Part shown: piece by piece, positions 53,097-57,091 of the stretch
Position numbering within the stretch: position 1 is the first letter of the stretch
Layout: each line of letters begins with the position of its first letter
From: Flavobacterium sp.
GTDB taxonomy: Bacteria > Bacteroidota > Bacteroidia > Flavobacteriales > Flavobacteriaceae
Reading direction: 5' to 3'
Assembly (NCBI GenBank): GCA_014377455.1
Contig: JACMPO010000025.1
Coordinates: 1-57,091 of the forward strand
Length of the DNA stretch: 57,091 nucleotides
Notes under the pieces: generated by a model
Seen by the model: only the letters and a program-made list of their open reading frames with translations
Told to the model about the DNA's origin: nothing
Database searches by the model: none
Position numbers and translations under genes: made by a program

Positions 53097-54323
53097 ATGA
53101 AGGATTTACTAAAAAAATTTGAAAATAAAGAACCTGAAATAATTTTTAACTGGAAAGATTCTGAAACAGAAGCTGAAGGATGGACTGTAATAAACTCACT
53201 CAGAGGTGGAGCTGCAGGTGGTGGGACTCGAATGAGAAAGGGCTTAGATATGAATGAAGTTTTATCATTAGCTAAAACTATGGAAGTAAAATTTTCTGTT
53301 TCTGGCCCAGCAATTGGCGGAGCAAAATCGGGAATAAATTTTGATCCTAACGATCATCGAAAAAAAGGTGTATTAAAACGATGGTACAAAGCGGTATCGC
53401 CGTTATTAAAAAGTTATTATGGTACAGGCGGAGATTTAAATGTTGATGAAATACATGAAGTAATTCCTTTTACTGAGGAATGTGGCGTTTGGCACCCACA
53501 AGAAGGTGTATTTAATGGTCATTTTAAACCCACCGAAGCTGATAAAATAAATAGAATTGGGCAATTAAGACAAGGAGTAGTTAAGGTCATCGAGAACACA
53601 AAGTTCTCACCAGATGTAAATAGAAAATTTACAGTTGCAGATATGATAACTGGATATGGAGTTGCAGAAGCAGTTCGCCACTTTTATGAAATATATGGAG
53701 GCGAAATCAAAGGGAAAAAAGCGATTGTCCAAGGATTTGGAAATGTTGGATCTGCAGCAGCATTTTATTTAGCAACAATGGGAGCAAAAATTGTTGGAAT
53801 AATCGATCGCGATGGTGGAGTTATAAATCAAGACGGATTTTCATTTGAAGAAATAAAACAATTATTTTTAGATAAAGATGGAAATAAATTAATAGCAAAA
53901 AATATGATTCCATTTGAAGAAATAAATTCAAAAATATGGAATATTGGAGCCGCTATTTTTGCACCATGCGCAGCCTCTAGGTTAGTTACAAAAAGTCAAA
54001 TTGATGCATTAATTAGTTCAGGGTTAGAAGTCATATCTTGTGGTGCAAATGTTCCTTTTGCAGATAAAGAAATTTTTTTTGGATCTATAATGGAAGAAAC
54101 TGATTCAAAAGTAAGTTTAATTCCTGATTTTATTTCAAATTGCGGAATGGCAAGAGTTTTTGCCTATTTCATGGAGAAAAAAGTACAAATGACAGACGAA
54201 TCTATTTTTAACGATACTTCTGAAACAATAAGAAATGCAATTAAAAAAACTTACGAATTGCATCCTGATAAAAAAAATATTAGTGCCACAGCTTTTGAAA
54301 TAGCTTTAAAACAATTGATATAA
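53097..54323 (+). CDS. Glu/Leu/Phe/Val dehydrogenase family protein
   Basis: A 408-residue amino-acid dehydrogenase, longer than the enzyme at 5865. The catalytic region is GGGTRMRKGLDMNEVLSLAK and VSGPAIGGAKSGINFDP, the second Lys being the catalytic base. GTGGDLNVDEI and the Rossmann motif GFGNVGSAAAFYLA follow. The substrate may be glutamate, but the family cannot be resolved by eye. ATG 53097 starts the conserved protein; an upstream in-frame TTG overlaps the -7 box. The TonB-like gene follows after 55 bases. Confidence 0.87.
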   Translation: MKDLLKKFENKEPEIIFNWKDSETEAEGWTVINSLRGGAAGGGTRMRKGLDMNEVLSLAKTMEVKFSVSGPAIGGAKSGINFDPNDHRKKGVLKRWYKAVSPLLKSYYGTGGDLNVDEIHEVIPFTEECGVWHPQEGVFNGHFKPTEADKINRIGQLRQGVVKVIENTKFSPDVNRKFTVADMITGYGVAEAVRHFYEIYGGEIKGKKAIVQGFGNVGSAAAFYLATMGAKIVGIIDRDGGVINQDGFSFEEIKQLFLDKDGNKLIAKNMIPFEEINSKIWNIGAAIFAPCAASRLVTKSQIDALISSGLEVISCGANVPFADKEIFFGSIMEETDSKVSLIPDFISNCGMARVFAYFMEKKVQMTDESIFNDTSETIRNAIKKTYELHPDKKNISATAFEIALKQLI

Positions 54324-54378
54324 ATTTTGAAAAACAATATAACAAGATTTCGAACGTTATAAATAAAAATAAGAAACT

Positions 54379-55284
54379 ATGAAAATAGATTCCACACCAG
54401 ATGATAAAAGAAAATCATTTTTACTTGCTATATTAATATATGCAACCTTGTTATTAGTACTGTTTTTTATTAGATTTTGGCCTCCATCCAACCTTGCTGA
54501 GTTAACAGGTGGTGGTGGCGGTGGTGGAATGACCGTTAACTTTGGTGACTCTGATGTTGGATCGGGGAATGATTTTAAAAGTAAAGAATTAGAAATTAAA
54601 CAACCTACAAAAACGAGTAGCGTCACTCCTGCACCAACTGAAAATATAATAGCTCAAGAAAATAATGATGAAACAGATGTTTCCATTAAAAAAATCGATG
54701 TTAAAAAGAAAACACAAATTGTTGTAAAAAAAAATGAAAAACCAGTAAAAATTATTAAACCTGTAGTTAAAAAAACCGATGATGCACTTGCAAATTTACT
54801 GCATGGAAATAAAAAAGGTGGCGATGGTAATAGTAGTTCGAGCGGAAATCAAGGGCGTTCTAATGGAGATATAAATTCAAATGGTTACTCTGGTAGTGGT
54901 GGCTCTGGTGGCGGAAATGGCGGTGGAAATGGTTCTGGAAATGGTACAGGTACTGGAGCTGGATCTGGTACTGGATCTGGTGGAGGAAACGGGAATGGTA
55001 AAGGTAGTGGATCTGGATATTCTTTGGGAAACAGAAAAGCCTTAAGTACACCACAACCCGCTTACAATTGTAATGAAGAAGGAATTGTAGTAGTTCAAAT
55101 TACAGTAGATCAAAATGGAAAAGTTGTTGAGGCAAAACCTGGAGCTCGTGGAACTACCAATACCGCAGGTTGTTTAGCATCTCAAGCCAAAATTGCAGCA
55201 CTTAATACTAAATGGGAATCAAGTCCAGATGGAAACGAAAAGCAAGTTGGGAGCATAACTTACATTTTCAAAATTAAAAACTAA
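54379..55284 (+). CDS. TonB-like energy transducer with a Gly-rich region
   Basis: A 301-residue protein with one N-terminal membrane helix (LLAILIYATLLLVLFFIRFW, residues 15-34), a Lys/Pro/Thr linker, a Gly/Ser/Asn-rich block (residues about 150-220, repeats such as GSGSGGGNGNG), and a C-terminal domain resembling TonB (PAYNCNEEGIVVVQITVDQN, then GSITYIFKI). The TonB proline spacer is replaced by glycine repeats. It could couple to ExbB-ExbD encoded at 37-38 kb. Lies downstream of the dehydrogenase gene. Confidence 0.75.
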   Translation: MKIDSTPDDKRKSFLLAILIYATLLLVLFFIRFWPPSNLAELTGGGGGGGMTVNFGDSDVGSGNDFKSKELEIKQPTKTSSVTPAPTENIIAQENNDETDVSIKKIDVKKKTQIVVKKNEKPVKIIKPVVKKTDDALANLLHGNKKGGDGNSSSSGNQGRSNGDINSNGYSGSGGSGGGNGGGNGSGNGTGTGAGSGTGSGGGNGNGKGSGSGYSLGNRKALSTPQPAYNCNEEGIVVVQITVDQNGKVVEAKPGARGTTNTAGCLASQAKIAALNTKWESSPDGNEKQVGSITYIFKIKN

Positions 55285-55351
55285 TTGGTTAATCTAAATT
55301 GAAGAAAACGATATTAAAATTTATTTAAAAAAATAATTAAACCCAAGTTAA

Positions 55352-56410
55352 TTACATTTGATATACAATTGCATTTACATTCATTCCAGCTCCAACAGAT
55401 GCAAACATAATTATATCTCCTTTTTCAATAGAATGATTTTCGATTTTACCTTTAATTAACAAATCAAATAGTGTGGGAATTGTTGCTACACTAGAATTCC
55501 CTAATGAATGTATACTCATAGGCATTATACCATTTGGAACTTCAAGTCCATATAGTTTAAAAAATCTACTTATAATTGCCTCATCCATTTTTTCATTAGC
55601 TTGATGAATCAGAATTTTTTTAATTTGCGTAATTTTAATATCACTTTTGTCTAGACATATTTTCATTGCATTTGGTACATTTAATAATGCAAATTCATAT
55701 ATTTTTCTTCCGTACATTTTTATATACCTTACATTTACATCAAGCTCTTTATTAAATGAATTTCCAAAAAATAAATGATGAGCTTCATCGAATGTAAATG
55801 AAGCTGTTTCATGTGCAAGAACTCCTCCACTTTCATTTGTTGCTTCAAGAATTATTGCACCAGCGCCGTCAGAATATATCATGGAGTCCCTATCATGTAA
55901 ATCGACTACACGAGATAGAGTTTCAGCACCAATAATTAAACACTTTTTTGCCATACCTGCTTTGATAAATGCAGTAGCTTGTATTATTCCTTCAACCCAA
56001 CCTGGACAACCAAAAAGTATATCATAAGCTACACATTTTTGATTTCTAATTTTAAGATTGTGTTTTACTCTTGATGCTAAACTCGGTAAAATGTCACTTT
56101 GAATTGCGTCTTTTTTTACATTACCAAAATTATGGGCAAAAATTATATAATCAATCGTTTCTAAGTCAGTATGAGATGAAGTAATAGCCTCTTTTGCTGC
56201 AAATGTTGCAATATCTGAAGTCAATAAATTATCGTCTACATATCGTCTTTCATTAATACCAGTTATGCTTTTAAATTTTTGTATAATAACTTCATTACTT
56301 TGATTTAAAAGTGAGCCGTCATCATTAAGAAAAACATGATTCGAAAAAAAAGAATTTGAAATTTCATTTGTTGGAATATAACTCCCCGAACCCGTAATTT
56401 TTATATTCAT
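55352..56410 (-). CDS. Beta-ketoacyl-ACP synthase III-like protein
   Basis: A 352-residue thiolase-fold synthase resembling FabH. The catalytic Cys is in DILFGCPGWVEGI near residue 131, the His in ILIHQANEKMDEAI, and the Asn in HSLGNSSVATIP, so the Cys-His-Asn triad is complete. The N-terminal block GSGSYIPTNEISNSFF and DDGSLLNQSNEVI are typical of the larger flavobacterial homologue, which is usually separate from the fatty-acid synthesis operon. Its acyl substrate is unknown. Confidence 0.87.
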   Translation of the reverse strand: MNIKITGSGSYIPTNEISNSFFSNHVFLNDDGSLLNQSNEVIIQKFKSITGINERRYVDDNLLTSDIATFAAKEAITSSHTDLETIDYIIFAHNFGNVKKDAIQSDILPSLASRVKHNLKIRNQKCVAYDILFGCPGWVEGIIQATAFIKAGMAKKCLIIGAETLSRVVDLHDRDSMIYSDGAGAIILEATNESGGVLAHETASFTFDEAHHLFFGNSFNKELDVNVRYIKMYGRKIYEFALLNVPNAMKICLDKSDIKITQIKKILIHQANEKMDEAIISRFFKLYGLEVPNGIMPMSIHSLGNSSVATIPTLFDLLIKGKIENHSIEKGDIIMFASVGAGMNVNAIVYQM

Positions 56411-56848
56411 TTTTGTATTAATATAAATTTTAGCTAAAATAGTAATAATAAATAATATTCATTCTATGCGTGCATAATATTATCGATTTAAATAAAAATT
56501 ATAAATAAGTTGAAATGAAATTACACATAACATTGTAATTATTTACATCTAAGTATAAAAATAAATAATTTTAATAAATCCTTTATTATAAATTATATTA
56601 CTTTATAATTAAAAAATCTCTACATAAATTAGATAAATATAATTTAAATTAATAATATTTTTTTTTGATCTTCTCAAAAAATTAAACCTCTTTATCATAT
56701 ATTCAAAATTCAATATTTCTGGTCAGCTTGTCTTATTTTATAAATTTAGCATCCCTACTTATATATCTGGCTTCCCGATTCATACATCTCCCATCCCAAC
56801 TTATACATCTGCCGTCCACACTTTCAAGACAAAACATACATAAAACAA
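56411..56848. other. AT-rich gap between the synthase gene and the rRNA operon terminators
   Basis: About 440 bases without a credible gene. The first 330 are almost pure A/T. From about 56741 to 56825 an imperfect 21-base tandem repeat is visible (units starting ATCTGGCTTCCCGATTCAT, ATCTCCCATCCCAACTTAT, ATCTGCCGTCCACACTTTC). An open frame of 79 codons crosses it with seven-residue repeats but lacks any other sign of coding. Confidence 0.6.
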
Positions 56849-56880
56849 AAAATCCTCATCAAATACATGATGAGGATTTT
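56849..56880. terminator. Hairpin downstream of the rRNA operon
   Basis: AAAATCCTCATC (56849-56860) pairs perfectly with GATGAGGATTTT (56869-56880). Second stem after the 5S gene. Confidence 0.7.
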
Positions 56881-56934
56881 ACTAAAGAAAGGCGGCGAAC
56901 CGAGCTTGCGAACACGCCGTACCAAAAAAAAAAA

Positions 56935-56962
56935 GAAGCTCAACCCTTTCAGGTTGAGCTTC
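56935..56962 (-). terminator. Terminator of the rRNA operon
   Basis: GAAGCTCAACC (56935-56945) pairs perfectly with GGTTGAGCTTC (56952-56962) around a 6-base loop; a T run follows on the minus strand. It lies about 10 bases after the 5S 3' end. Confidence 0.85.
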
Positions 56963-56971
56963 AGTAAAAAA

Positions 56972-57078
56972 AGCGGCGACATACTCTCCCACAAATTTGC
57001 AGTACCATCTGCGCAATCGGACTTAACTTCTCTGTTCGGTATGGGAAGAGGTGAGCCCCGACGCAATAACCACCTTAA
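56972..57078 (-). rRNA. rrf: 5S ribosomal RNA
   Basis: Read on the minus strand the segment contains the conserved 5S blocks GGTGGTTATTGCG at its start, ACCTCTTCCCATACCGAAC, AGAGAAGTTAAGTCC, GATGGTACTGC and GTGGGAGAGTATGTCGCCGC at its end. About 107 bases long; the 5' boundary is uncertain by a few bases. The operon must continue to the right with 23S, spacer tRNAs and 16S. Confidence 0.93.
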
Positions 57079-57091
57079 ATTATAAGTCTAA

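Noticed and set aside
56728..57085. Short open frames across the 21-base repeats and the 5S rRNA
   Set aside because: They overlap a clear 5S gene or simple repeats and have no ribosome-binding or homology support.

Overview
The window is about 30% G+C and looks like chromosome of a flavobacterium (Flavobacteriaceae, Bacteroidota). The evidence is the Bacteroidota promoter form (TTG, a 17-23 base spacer, then TAnnTTTG) upstream of several genes, families typical of the group (PUR/DUF3276, DUF6146, DUF6787, a Gly-rich TonB-like protein, divergent LuxC-type reductase and ferredoxin), a long-form NusB, and intergenic repeats of the flavobacterial type. Nearly all of the window is core chromosome. 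There is no phage, no CRISPR array and no classical insertion sequence.

Layout. 1-3 kb: a 42-base tandem repeat, then glgC and a Corynebacterium-type glycogen synthase. 3-9 kb: CsaA-like protein, PUR-like protein, ABC exporter, leucine dehydrogenase, nusB, yajC and two small envelope proteins. 9-13 kb: serC and serA, then acyl-CoA reductase divergent from a ferredoxin. 13-17 kb: secreted proteins, ychF, a lipoprotein. 17.4-19.0 kb: an AAA+ ATPase/nuclease gene bounded on both sides by nearly identical hairpin repeats, inserted between the lipoprotein gene and parE. 19-30 kb: parE-parC, a lipoprotein hydrolase, pepT, pyrD, HMG-CoA lyase, guaB. 30-35 kb: a GbsR/MarR-type regulator with palindromic sites, DUF2071 protein, a broken membrane gene, UbiA-like protein, gcvP, a broken truncated haemoglobin. 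35.8-41.5 kb: tRNA-Val, folC, exbB-exbD, methyltransferase, glycosyltransferase, mlaE-mlaF. 41.5-47.2 kb: a minus-strand run with manC, SprT-like, SDR, LysE-like, ATP-grasp, NRDE and DinB proteins. 47.3-49.0 kb: three adjacent broken genes (DoxX-like, YHS, Crp/Fnr). 49-56 kb: acyl-CoA dehydrogenase, anmK, deacetylase, DUF1003, glutamate-type dehydrogenase, TonB-like protein, FabH-like synthase. Right edge: 5S rRNA on the minus strand, so an rRNA operon enters from the right.

Two things stand out. First, the 17.4-19.0 kb gene looks like a compact cassette: an ATPase with a C-terminal PD-(D/E)xK-type motif, bounded by 39-base palindromic repeats that match at 34 of 39 positions and lie in the same orientation. 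Its left edge falls exactly at the stop codon of the neighbouring gene and its right edge lies just upstream of the parE promoter. Second, six genes between 31 and 49 kb carry in-frame stops or frameshifts, including a complete regulator-plus-target module (Crp/Fnr, YHS protein, DoxX protein), while every housekeeping gene is intact. This suggests selective loss of accessory stress or respiration functions, although base-calling errors in A-tracts could explain part of the indels.

Functional groups: glycogen synthesis (glgC, glgA-like), serine/glycine metabolism (serA, serC, gcvP), amino-acid oxidation (two Glu/Leu/Phe/Val dehydrogenases, HMG-CoA lyase, acyl-CoA dehydrogenase), nucleotide and folate synthesis (pyrD, guaB, folC), chromosome decatenation (parE, parC), envelope transport (exbBD, TonB-like, MlaEF, YajC) and wall recycling (anmK).
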